From contig NC_079887.1 in the NCBI RefSeq assembly GCF_029227915.1, positions 6,634,001 through 6,698,000 on the forward strand: 64,000 nt of DNA, given 5' to 3'. This DNA is from Hydractinia symbiolongicarpus. Its lineage: Eukaryota > Cnidaria > Hydrozoa > Anthoathecata > Hydractiniidae. Made by a program: the position numbers and the translations under genes. The notes under the pieces were generated by a model that saw only the letters and a program-made list of their open reading frames with translations, made no database searches and was not told where the DNA came from. Positions 47,856 through 59,500 of the stretch are shown piece after piece; within the stretch, counting starts at the first letter, position 1; every line of letters begins with the position of its first letter.

Positions 47856-48639
47856 AGAATTTCAAAAAAGATTTCTGTAGCTCAAATGGGAGCTTAAGGA
47901 CTCACTGATCACATAAAATAAAAATTAACTTATAATATTTCTTTAAAATCATAGTCAATCTTCCTGTTTCTTGAATATATAACAAAATATGTCAATCATG
48001 GATGCACCAGCCAAAACAATTCGCGCTCTCAAGTTACGTAATAGGTCAAGTTGCAATAATTCCATCAAAGATTATATTGAAAATTAAACATAGCAAAATA
48101 GCTTAAACAACAGTTTATACTATAGCTACCTGTGAACATATACAAAATGATGTTATAATGTTATATTTTTATATCTGAGTCATAATTATTTAGCTAGTTA
48201 TTATGCACACAAACCTCTCCGATAATTCAACAAGGAAGTCTCTAACTGCTTTTTAAAATGCATTCGCAGACATGGTCTTGCACGAGTTGCCAAATAGTGT
48301 TGTTTTTGCTACCCACAACAATCTTGAAATGCATAACTCGATTTAATCTCAGCTAGTCATATACAACAATACCTTGCGAAAGTTGCAGCAGTTCAGTTTT
48401 TTCACTTTATTGTAGTTTACGTTAAATACAAGGTCTTGAAGTATGCAAACATCATTTAACGCCATGTTGCAAGTTGGTCCCGGCCCGTCAATTGACAGGG
48501 CAGCATGTCAAAAGATGGGCCACCATGTCAAAAGATGGTCCGTCCCGTCTTAAGACGGGCCGTGTTCTAAGTTTGGTCAGAATAGAGTTATTAAAGGATC
48601 TCAACCAATAATTAACTTTATCACGGATCTAAGATAGGA

Positions 48640-49035
48640 ATATTATATTTAATAAACAATTCTTTTTTAAGGTAAAATCGAGTATTACTCACTCTCTTCT
48701 AGTAACGTAATAATCTTGATCACACTACAACTTCCTATAAAACTCTGAAACCCTTTTTTTTAAATAACATCTGTGTGATAAGATTTTAATAACATTAGAA
48801 GTGTGATCTTAGGTCACTAATCATTAAAAGATCTTTTGTTATATAGTTTTCTTCGTTGCAACAACCGAAACTTTGTATTGTTTTTTTTTCAGATTAGGAA
48901 TTATTATTAGATTTTAATAACAGAGCCTTCCTTTATCGTAGATTTGTGACCTTTGGTCACTAATCATAAAATATCTTTTGTTGAATATATATTTTTTTTC
49001 TTCGTCGTTGCAACCGTAACGTTATATGTTTTTTT
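48640..49035. other. Repeated F-box upstream modules
   Basis: Two adjacent modules of the type TTAGGTCACTAATCATTAAAAGATCTTTTGTT (near 48808 and 48948), each followed by a TATATATTTTTT / CGTTGCAACCGTAACG-like block. The same module occurs near 33895 and 39455. Non-coding. Confidence 0.6.
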
Positions 49036-50045
49036 CAGATTAGAAAGAATTCATTACCGATAACTCACGAACAACATATTGAATGTTATGGAAAGATTCT
49101 CCTTGCACTCGTACGTACTCCAACGTATGAAAGTTATTAAGAATGTCAACAAAATTGTTGTCACAAACAAAATCCATGGTTGGATGGATTATTAACAACT
49201 TCTTCAAATCATCTGCTAAATATAACTATAGAGCTTCCAGATAAACATACGTGTTGTTTGTTCTGGAAAATTTCAAGTACTCCACATGTTTACAAATTGG
49301 AAAGTTGACATCATAAAACTTTATTTACTTGTCCTGGATCCATGGTGTCATAATTCTATGAAATAAAGTCGTGTATAATTTTGATAAGGCGATAATCGAT
49401 TGTCGTTGTGTAAATTTCACAGATTTGTTCGTTTTCATAGCTTGCAGCTGAAATTTTTGATTTTTTCTGGTTTCCATATTTAGAATTCAATTTCTAATAT
49501 ATATTGAAATGTCGAAATAGATTCAGGCAAAGATAACTCCACATTGTCTTTGATTCTGACACTACCCCATGACCAATGGCCGGTATTGATAGCACAACTT
49601 GCGCTTTTTTGCACATCATGATTTTCGCTTTATAGGGTTTGGTGGCCGTGTACCAAAGCAATGCACTGTCTGAGGAGGCCTTACAAATTTTAGAATATAC
49701 TCACTCCTATTAAGAATAGGTAAAGGGGTGGGAAAAGTTGCATGTGATAATAAGGTGACTGTAGGAATGACATCTAAAATCCAAAGAGGAAACTCCAACT
49801 GCGAAATAATTCATACAAAGACGAAAAATTTCCAAATGCATAATATGAAAATGTAAGTGATGTTTCCATGCATGAAGACTTGAGTATCATCAAATGCAGC
49901 TTCTAAAGTGATGGACAATATTTGCATATGATTTCCAATTGTGTGCAAGTCTCTTTTAATGCAGTGTAGAATGCATCTTGCAGTTCTTTCCTAAAGAGAT
50001 GTTTTTAATTACTATTTTGCATGTGAGGATAGTATTGCTTTCCAA
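49036..50045 (-). pseudogene. Decayed F-box paralogue (copy 5)
   Basis: Nucleotide similarity to the F-box coding exon runs in order on the minus strand. It includes a GATAACTCACGAACAACATATTG region near 49060, CTTCCAGATAAACATACG near 49235, CCATGACCAATGGCCGG near 49568 and TTTTTGCACATCATGATTT near 49605. Indels and stops break the frame. Some differences are shared with copy 4 (for example AACAACTTCTTC), so these two are probably the older lineage. Confidence 0.72.
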
Positions 50046-52107
50046 CTCCAACTATCTGACTAACTAACTACGTCCGAAATAGGTGATTCCTACGTCATCA
50101 ACAAGCTTTGTTCACGCAATTTTTTTATATGGAAAAACTGCATTCGGGTGGATTTGAATTCAAGAATCTTGATCTTACCGCTAGCTTTTCATAGGACAAA
50201 AAAAGTTTTTTTTATGAAATCACTACGTTTTTTATGGCAGCAGGAATATGACGTTAAGGTTAATATGACGCTAAGAATGAATAAGACATTTTTTTTGCGT
50301 CTTTTTCTTCGTTGCAACACAGGTATTGGACTTTTGGCATTTCGACACCAGCAAACTTTATTACATAGTTTCGCATTGAAATGTTGGAAACATACAAGAC
50401 GCCCTGGGGAAGAGGTTGCAAGATACAGCATTCTGTCATCCAAACAAGATAACAATAAAAATGAACTAATAAGTTACTCTAAAAAATATAGAACAAAATC
50501 CTGCTTTGCAAAAAAAAAAGAATGATTTAATCGCGGAAGTTACGACAGCTATATTATGACATTTTTTTCTTGCTTTTTGTTGCGACACTGATTAATCATT
50601 TCAAGTTTGTTAAAAGAGTTTTCTTTTAGACTTTAATCTCTTGAGCCCAAAATCTTACATTCCTTTCAACACTAGTTTGGCTAAAATGAAGTAGCTACTT
50701 GTCTTCTTGTAAAGATAGTTAGCGTGTTGTTTGCTATGCTTTACGCTTTCAATGTTGAAAATGGTATCTAGCCATCAATCGATTAATAGCCTAGTTAACT
50801 AAGCTTTCTGCGAGGATATCACATTCAGTTCCTTTCAAACGAAAGCTGAAGTGTCAGAGCAAATCCCTAAAATTCAAATACACTTCATAGCAACCCGGAA
50901 TTACAATCAATCAATGAGCACAAAGTCGGCGTGGTCACATAATAAAAGAATTAATTATATTTGCTCGGGTGAGTATGAATATTTGCGCTCAAAACAAAAA
51001 GATTTCTTGATATTAACCACATGGGCAAAAAGAACAATAGAATTAACCATCAAAAAGTGCAGTCAGTATTCTGGTGACAGAATAATCGTTTAAAACCCAG
51101 CGCAATTTTCTCACCTCAACTATTATGATTTCTTGGTGGTAAGAAAAATATGTTGGATCTCCTGGCAAGTAAATTAACAGCAAACTGACTAACGGCAGAG
51201 TAGAATAAAGCAACTAAAAGTTATATAAATATATTTTTTGGAAAGACGAACAAAGATTTACAAAAGCTACAAAAATACTACTTTTTTAAAATCTATTAAA
51301 ATTTACCATGAAGAAAATATTCCCTTTCTAATCTAAAAATGCTATCCATCAACATAACAAAACATTTCCCAGAATAACGTTGTTGTAAAAAGTCTGCAAG
51401 TATAAAAGACATGTACCTAAGGATTTAAAGATTCTGGAAAAACTAGACTGGATACGATTTTACTGCCCTTATTACATTCTTAAAGGATGACATTTGACAA
51501 AATTCTTTGTTAAGTGAAAGTGATAAAATTTTCTCAGGCGATTGAAATTTTATGTCACAACATAGTTTAGTAAGAGTCGTCGTGTTTAACTTGTTTGATT
51601 TGTGTCACGTCGTATCAAAAGACAACAAAACAGCTGCAAGGATCTTCAGAGTTGTCTGTACAATTAAGATTACCCACTGAGAAACCAATGTGAGAGAAAT
51701 TTTCCCATATCTGCAAAAACATTTCACGCGGATTAATTTTACTAACCTCAACAGACTGAAGACAAGTTTCGGAAAAAAAACATAAAATCGTATAGAAATT
51801 ATTCTTTCCCTCAAAAATAAAATTGATTTTTGAAAATTAGTGATTTAAAAAATTCCCACATTATTTATTTTTTTGCCAAAAAGGTCAATTTTCACGCATT
51901 GTTTTCTCCCATTAAAGGTAGATGAAAATCTCGGCACAAAATCAAGTACGGATTGATTCAAACGAACGGCACGAGATAAATTTAAGACGCGTTCGATCGA
52001 TGCCGGTAAATTTACAAATACTTACCAAATTTTATTCATATTTAAATATTTCTTAATAAATTAATATCGCGAACTTAAAAAGTAGCGGCTAGTTATGCAA
52101 GAATAGT
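50046..52107. other. Intergenic, nothing convincing
   Basis: A 125-codon plus-strand ORF at 50148-50525 is basic and low-complexity, with no domain, and overlaps an equally long antisense ORF. I treat it as chance. The last part is the 3' flank of the Slingshot gene. Confidence 0.4.
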
Positions 52108-53500
52108 CTACAAGGTTGTTTCGGGTGCCACCGCTAGTTGTGAATACATATCCGTGTCCACGCTTCGCAAATCAGGATCGTTTTTGTTTTTGATGATTTT
52201 TTGAACACTCTCGTCCGTAGATTGTTTTTTAGTTTCGAAAGCGTTGACTATACTTTGTACATCCTTCACAACGGAATCTGAGTTTTCAGACGAAGTGCTG
52301 TGAAAATCTAATGTTTCCGACTTTCGCAAGCAATTCGGCGACGCCGGTAGAGACTGGCATTCGTCTGTATCACGTGGCGATGGTTGAGGATGACGTGTTA
52401 TACTTCCGTCATCTAAAGTCTTTTCGCGCTTTATTCCAGGAAACGATTGGACGCGTTTAATACGCAAACTGTTCGAAGGTTGTACACCCTTTAACTTTCC
52501 TCGAACTAACACGTGATAGAGTTTTTCTTCGTTTTCTACCTGTAATTCTTGATCGGGAAATCTACCGCCCTCCTCCTCTGTCTTTTGTCTCCGAAAATGC
52601 TTTTCTCGTATTATTTTATCGTGAAGATGAACAAGATCGGCAACACAAAACTCGTCCCCGATTTTACTATCGCTACTGATTTTTTCTGATTTTTCACAAA
52701 AGTCTAGAATTCTTGTTGAATCAGTCTCCAAATTCAAAGCCTCCATTGACGTATTACTAACCTCGTCAGTATCCTGAGATCTTTGGCGATCAAAATGGCG
52801 CCAAATCTTTAACGACGCAGTCCGGCCAATTCTTCCATACTGTCTATACCTCGGATATTGCGGTTTTGTCTCAGGCAAAATTTTTTCTGTTTTTGCTGCT
52901 AACTCGAGATTTAACGCACGCTCGGGAATTTCGGTAATATTTGCTTCAGACGAATCTAATACAACCGATTTTCGTTTATGTTCCTCAATTGAACGCATAT
53001 CAAAAATCCCTTTAAACGAATCGTCATCGAGCGTTCTTCGTCGAGCATAATCACGCACGTGTTTTTTCGATCGTTTCGTGAACATTTCGCTTAAGGAAGA
53101 AACGGTGTTTTTCTTAATAGCATTGGTCTCAACCCTTGTTTCGTCGTCACTAAAGCAGTCTTCTTTTTTTTTCAACGATTTTCTTCTTTTCATCTTGGCT
53201 ATGTTCTCGAAATGCATGACGGCGGAGCCTTGCAGTTTACGAAGAATGGACGGTCTGATGTTGTTTTCGCTAATCGTGGTATCTCCTTCTAAAGGTTTAC
53301 TTTGTAGGTCTTCTACACACTTCATTAATGCTGTTTTTCGCTGTGTGGCCACGACAACTTCTTGCATGAGAGCATCCTCGTCGGGATCAGTAAGTTCGGA
53401 GGAATTTTTGTCATCACTGTTCACACTCGATGTTGTATCACTTATATCATCTTCGTCAATAAACACAGCACCTGACACCATGGTTTTTGCTCGCAACAAT
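52108..53500 (-). other. Long C-terminal regulatory tail of Slingshot (last exon)
   Basis: 463 codons of Ser-rich, charged, probably disordered sequence. It holds several basophilic kinase sites: IGRTASL, IKRVQSFP (52438-52455 covers RVQSFP) and RRRTLDD, KREKTLDD and RKSETLD repeats. RVQSFP fits the 14-3-3 mode-1 pattern RxxSxP. The protein ends ETTL, a class I PDZ ligand pattern. Known biology: SSH1L is phosphorylated by PKD in its tail and held by 14-3-3. That this tail works the same way is inference. Confidence 0.75.
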
Positions 53501-56500
53501 CTAAAACAAAGTATTAAAAAAAATTCCATAGCACAATATTCAAACTAAGCAAAACATTAAAGCAATAAAAGGACAAAGTCCAGCTTTGTCTGACTTATAT
53601 TAAAAAAATACTCTCGTTTTCTTTGTCTTTTGCTAGGAATTTAAGAGCGATAGTGAACTGCACATAATATTATCCTGAATTATTTAACAAGTACAGTAAA
53701 TTCACTGAATAAATTATCTAACCTTCCTCGCTGCGATGCAGGTGATTGCCAACTTTGTTTCGTGCACTCCACCTCTATCTCCTCTGCAAATGAAATATCA
53801 GCTGTAAAAGGTGGACAGACAGCAGCTTTCACAACAACAGATTCTTCTATGTTAACTGCAGTTTCAAGATCATCTGGTTAAAACAGAAAAAAATGCAATA
53901 TATCAGAGACGAAACAGAGTCAAAAATACAACGTAAGATATTAACACGTTCCAACTGGATTGTAATCACTTTAAAACATTACAATTCGATTGCCGACACG
54001 TCAAAACATTACAACTGAATTGTAAACACATCAAAACATTACAACTTGATTGTAAACACATCAAAACATTACAGCTTGATTGTGAACACGTCAAAACATT
54101 ACAACTGGATTGTAAACACATCAAAACATCACAACTGGATTGTGAACACATCAAAACATTACAACTTGATTGTAAACACATCAAAACATTACAGCTTGAT
54201 TGTGAACACGTTAAGTCATTGCAACTGGATTGTAAACACATCAAAACATCACAACTGGATTGTGAATACGTCAAAACATTACAAATAGATTGTAAACGCG
54301 TTAAAACATTACAACTGGACTGTGAACACAGCAAAACATTACAACTGGATTGTGAACACATAAAAACATCACAACTGGATTGTGAACACATCAAAACATC
54401 ACAACTAGATTATAAACGCGTTAAAACATTGCAGCTTGATTGTGAACACGTTAAGTCATTGCAACTGGATTGTAAACACGTCAAATTATTACATCTGGAT
54501 TGTGGATTGCACAAGATAAAGATTTAAAAACATATGCAACATTATTGTTGTAAATCAACCTTTTTTTGGTATCTTTCCTTCGCCTGCTCCATCAGCTTGA
54601 TCATCAACTGATTGAGACTTCTTGAAAAGTTTTCTTTTCTCAGTCACTGTCTTTTGGTTATGTGGACTATCCTTCGAAGTGCGTTGATGAAATAAACTGC
54701 TAAATCGATTCCGGCTGAAAAAAATTAAATTAAAACTAAAATGATGTTCTTCAAAGATGACCACCGTGTGGAAATTCGCTTCCTCCGTTTAAACATTGAC
54801 ATTTTAAAGTACTACCTATACACTATGCTCAGAGTAGTAATTTTTTTTTTTAATTTGTATTAAAAGGGTAATACCTAAACTAAAAAACCTTTTGATACAA
54901 CAAATTAAAAAAAAGGCGTTTTGTTTTTTTGCGACTTTTGGCAATATACCAAATTTCACCGCCAAATCTGGGCACATAAAATTTTGACTATCTTTACCGC
55001 TTTGTTCCTGACTTTTGATTTTTATCACTTTTGTCCAAATTTCTAACTTTTCTGTTTAATTTTCGTCAAAACTTATTATTGGAGGTTCAAAATAATACGT
55101 TTCGCGAATATTAAATTTCGCGAATAAGTTATGTTAAGATATTTCTGGAAGATTATTTCTCGCAAATGAATCATTTTTATGTTTTTTTACGAATTATTTT
55201 CAAGAATCTATTTTTTTCTTTTTATAATTTTTGATTTTTTAGAAGGCCCATTTATTATTGAGATAAGGTAGCCTTTAATTAAACTTTCTTATATCATATT
55301 CCTTATATAATTAAACTTCCTTATATCACAGAGGCTAGCCATTTGTTACGAGTTACAAAAACAGAAAATTACCAAAGAAACTTGAAAAACTAGTCTTTAA
55401 AAAAGTTTAATGCAGTTAATTTTCTCGAATGGTCATTTCTAGAAATTTCGTAAAGTTTTTTTTCTGGCTGATTTACCTTTCCAGCAATTTTCGCGAAAAT
55501 GATTAAAATTTGCGAAATTCGCGAAAACTAATCAACTTAAGGTAACGTTGCTGAGCGAATTAGCTGAACAAGTTTTCTCAGATTTTTAATATGTACAATT
55601 AGAATCTCGTTTGTCAAACGAAATGTCTGTGTTAACGTTGCGACAATACTTACCTTGAGTTTAATATACCTTCATATATGATAAGCTGTTTTTGAAATCC
55701 AGGGTTTGGATTCACAATGCTTCGTTTTCCTTTCACGTACTCCAACGTCTCCATCATGCTCCAACCAAACTTCTTCATGATGTACGCGATCACGGTTGCT
55801 GATGAACGACTTATACCTTGACGACAATGCACTAACACTTTTGAGTTAGATTCACTAAACAAAATTTCATTAATTTACTTTTGAGCAAGATTCACTGAAA
55901 TTTCATTGGTTCAAATTTGTACTAGAAATGCTCAAGGTCTACGCGCTTATATGATAATCAGAAAATGTATGTATTAAACCCCATGTCGAAAGCAAAATCG
56001 TTTAGGGGGAGAAGTCTTCATGTCATCCTTTCGGGGCTACCATGGCTAGGTTTACAAAATTTTGCAAATTGAAGAGTTAGATGATGCAAAAACAATGCAA
56101 ATTATGTATTATAAAATCTTATTGTTGGTTGTGATCGTTCATGCAGACAAAAAAAATAGGCAAAATTACTTTGTCCCTACCTTTAACATGCTGAGCATAT
56201 ACTGATTATACTAATATAGTGCGAACATTTCCATCTTTAAATCAATCTCAAGTTTTCTAATATTTTCCTACCCCCCTCTGAATCTTTCCACAAACAAACA
56301 AGGTAAGTTATGAAAATAGCATGCACAAAATAATAAAGTGTAAAAAGATTACCTTACCGTGCTTTTTCAATAAATCTGTACGTGTGATCCCAATGTTTCA
56401 GCAGTTCTGTTTCTTCCACATCTAACACTCGTACGTTGTAGTATGAAAATGTTAATGGAAAGAAATTGTCCACTTCCCTTGTGATATTTAGTATGAAACC

Positions 56501-59500
56501 TATGCCAATTTCTTTAAGTTCAGTTAAATTAGTCGCATTCCATTCTGACCCCTACAGCGAAATGAAAGTCACATTTTTCAGATTACAACGCAGTTTAGCT
56601 TTTTTTTCCCTTTCTTTGTTTTGTTTCAAGCCTTATATAGGCGTTATTTCATGTTATAAAAGTGTCGTTTTGAGGTTAAGGCTCGTTTCAAGAGGTATGG
56701 GCGTTGTTCAAAAAATGTAGATATGTTTTCTAAGAAATACTTTTAACCATCGAGAGATAGAGGCGTTGTTTTCAAAAATAGCAGCAATATTCCAAGAGAT
56801 AAAAGTGTCGTGTTAAGAAAGAAGATGTCAATTCAAGATATACTTGTTGTTCTAAAAGTGTCATTTTTAGAGATTTATGTATTGCTTTAAGAGATATGTG
56901 TCTCTAGAGAAATCCTTCAGGATCATTATTTTACATATAAGACAGGCAGTGTGTTACACAAACAACCAAACTACGAAACAAACAAACAGTGACTTACTAG
57001 ATATAAATAGTCAAGTATTTTTGAAGCATAATCCATTTGTCCCATCACGACTAGCATGTCTTCGTCAATAAACTGTCTGTATTCTTTTAAATCCATATTT
57101 AGTTCCTTTTCACATAAAAGGCGGACCTGAAAAAAGAAAATTTCTTATAACAAAAAGATACTTCCCTACATGTTCATGTGATAAAAAACAAGAATAAACC
57201 ACCCACCTGCTTACATGTTACCTCATCCAACTTTAAATTTCTCATCACCTAAATGTAAAATGGTGACAAAATAATTTTCTATGCAAGGATACATCTGTCA
57301 TCACTTATATCTGAGGTCCAAGTTACTGATATCAAAGACATACTGGATTTCTTTGCAAGTAACAATATCCAAATATCCATTCATGTACACTATTTTCTCT
57401 GCTCAACAAGATTATGTTGGCTTTTTTTCACGTTAATATTTTTGATAGATTTGCTGAATTTGATTAAAAAAGGGTAGAATTTCTGCAATTATTTTAATTC
57501 AAAACCGGCAAGGAATACAGACGTGGTGAATAAAAGGTTTTGATTCATACTTCTCTCAACTTGCATCGTATTAAACCTTTTACGAATTCTCTTTCAGGTC
57601 TACATAAAGTTAAAAAACAAAATAAAATTTATCTTAGATAAAAACAAAGCAAAAAAATCAGTTGAAAAATTTTTTGAAACCACACAAACATGACAGAATT
57701 TAGAGAGCTGTATCAGCGAATTAGCTGACTTTTTTGTCAAACTCTTTTTTAAATCGTGTTCATGCAAAAAACCTGTATCTGTAGACAGGCTAATCAATTG
57801 TAAATTAACAAATCACAATTAAACGAAAAAAAAAATAGTCTGTCAAAAAAACCCTAAGATTTACAGTATAGAATGTTTTTTTAAAAACAATCAAGTTTTA
57901 TTTGCATAAAATGCATATAAATACCTACCCTTCATCACAGGATGCCAGCATTTCATGGACATGACTCCCTAAATCGTCCATCTCATTCCTATGCAACAAA
58001 AGCATACAGAACGGAGTTAACAAATGCTTATCCAGAAAACTTTATGCTTCTAAATAAAGAGCTTTGTACATCACTAACATAATGCCTGGCAGCAAGCTGG
58101 ATTCGATCAGCAGTACCCAGAATTGGGAGCTTCATACGAACCTACTACATTATTTGCATCATTATGCTAGCCATTTCATATGATACATAATCTTAAGTCC
58201 CGTCAGATTATGCAGCATGTCTTAGGTACTTCAGGATCTACAATCCACACTAGTTTATGTTTTCAACTGACAAAGATGTTTTCGATAAAGTGCAATCAAA
58301 AACTAAATATTTTTGCACAAAAATTGAAAGCATTGGGCACAGCATGTTTCATGGCAGACAGTCAGTGGGTCCATTGGTGGAGAGGTTAGCAGTATACCTT
58401 TAATATTACCTTCATACACACTTTGGTGTTTTGTGACCTAAAATTATCCTTGTTTAAAATCTGACTAATCAGAACCTAACAAAATAATATTTAGGGTGAT
58501 TGAAAGATTTTAAAAGTATAATGCCGTATTCCACAATCCTTTTAATAAAGGCCCCCATCAGAAAAGAAAGTTAAACAAACAATGGAGTCTAGTATTGAGC
58601 ACGAGATGGACCCTTTGACATCTTAGGCTCCGACATTGAAGAAACCTGATCTGGTAGTATCGACAAATATGAAATGGATGTTGATATCTAGTGGTTTTTT
58701 TTGGTAGGAAAAAACTTTACTACTGATAAAACGAACTCTGCTTGTTGTTTTTCATAACACTAAATCTTGTGCCCTATCCCCCTAAATTTCGATAAGATTT
58801 AATAAGCCCTAACCCTAATTAGAAGAAATACAGTAGGCAATACAGGTGTGAAAACAATAAGATTTAACTTCTTTGAGTGTTACAATCTTTATTTAACTAT
58901 TATTACTTTTATTTATTGGTACCCATGAGTACTACAACCGTAAACAAGTATTTGTTTGTTAATGTTGTGACTAAGAAAAACTGAAAGGTGGATAAATTCA
59001 TTTTAGCGATTTACGCCCTTTAAAGTAATTTTACTTGTGCAAAAATTTCTTCTATAGGATTTACTGGCTCAAGGTATTAAGAAGCTTACGTATTCTTTAC
59101 CAAAAAAAATGCTAGCATGATGATAAAAAGATTACTATAGTTAAAAATGTTTTTTGTCCCTATCAGATTTAAAAAAAAAATATGGATAAAACACAATTGA
59201 AAAACTCTCACCATTCTGCTATACTGGAATCATCCGATGACATCATATCTGTGTAGTATTCCAGAAAACCATTGGTTGAAATTCCTTCGTAATATTTATG
59301 TTTGCGTGCAAAATCACTTGCTTTGTCTATCACTTGTCGTGCAGACCTTAACAACAAACAACAGACATCTTTAACCAGTTGAATTTGAGGATAGTTTTTT
59401 ATTAACTTATGTATATACGTATTTTTTGGCCTATGTGATGTGAATTTCCGTACTGTATATATTCATTGTGTATACTCTATAATGTATAAGTACTTTTTCA

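Larger units (their letters stand above)
47049..48582. mobile_element. 1.5-kb element with imperfect TIRs, 60-bp internal repeats and a tRNA-like box pair
   Basis: The left end (TTCTGGCCCAACT, then ACACCGGCCC) and the inverted right end (TTCTGACCAAACT, then ACACGGCCC) form imperfect TIRs. Subterminal GGCCCGTC...GAC motifs recur, including the palindrome CCCGTCTTAAGACGGG at 48544-48559. It lies exactly where the duplicated F-box upstream sequence is broken; homology resumes near 48600. No transposase is seen. Confidence 0.6.

Noticed and set aside
50148-50525. 125-codon plus-strand ORF
   Set aside because: Low complexity, an equally open antisense frame, no domain and no conserved neighbour.
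51605-51814. Short minus-strand ORF next to Slingshot as an extra exon
   Set aside because: The Slingshot reading frame ends at 52108 with a stop and the family C-terminus. No splice evidence links the two.
53945-54525. Possible CRISPR array (regular repeats)
   Set aside because: The units are contiguous 30-bp repeats with no unique spacers, in a eukaryotic intron. It is a minisatellite.
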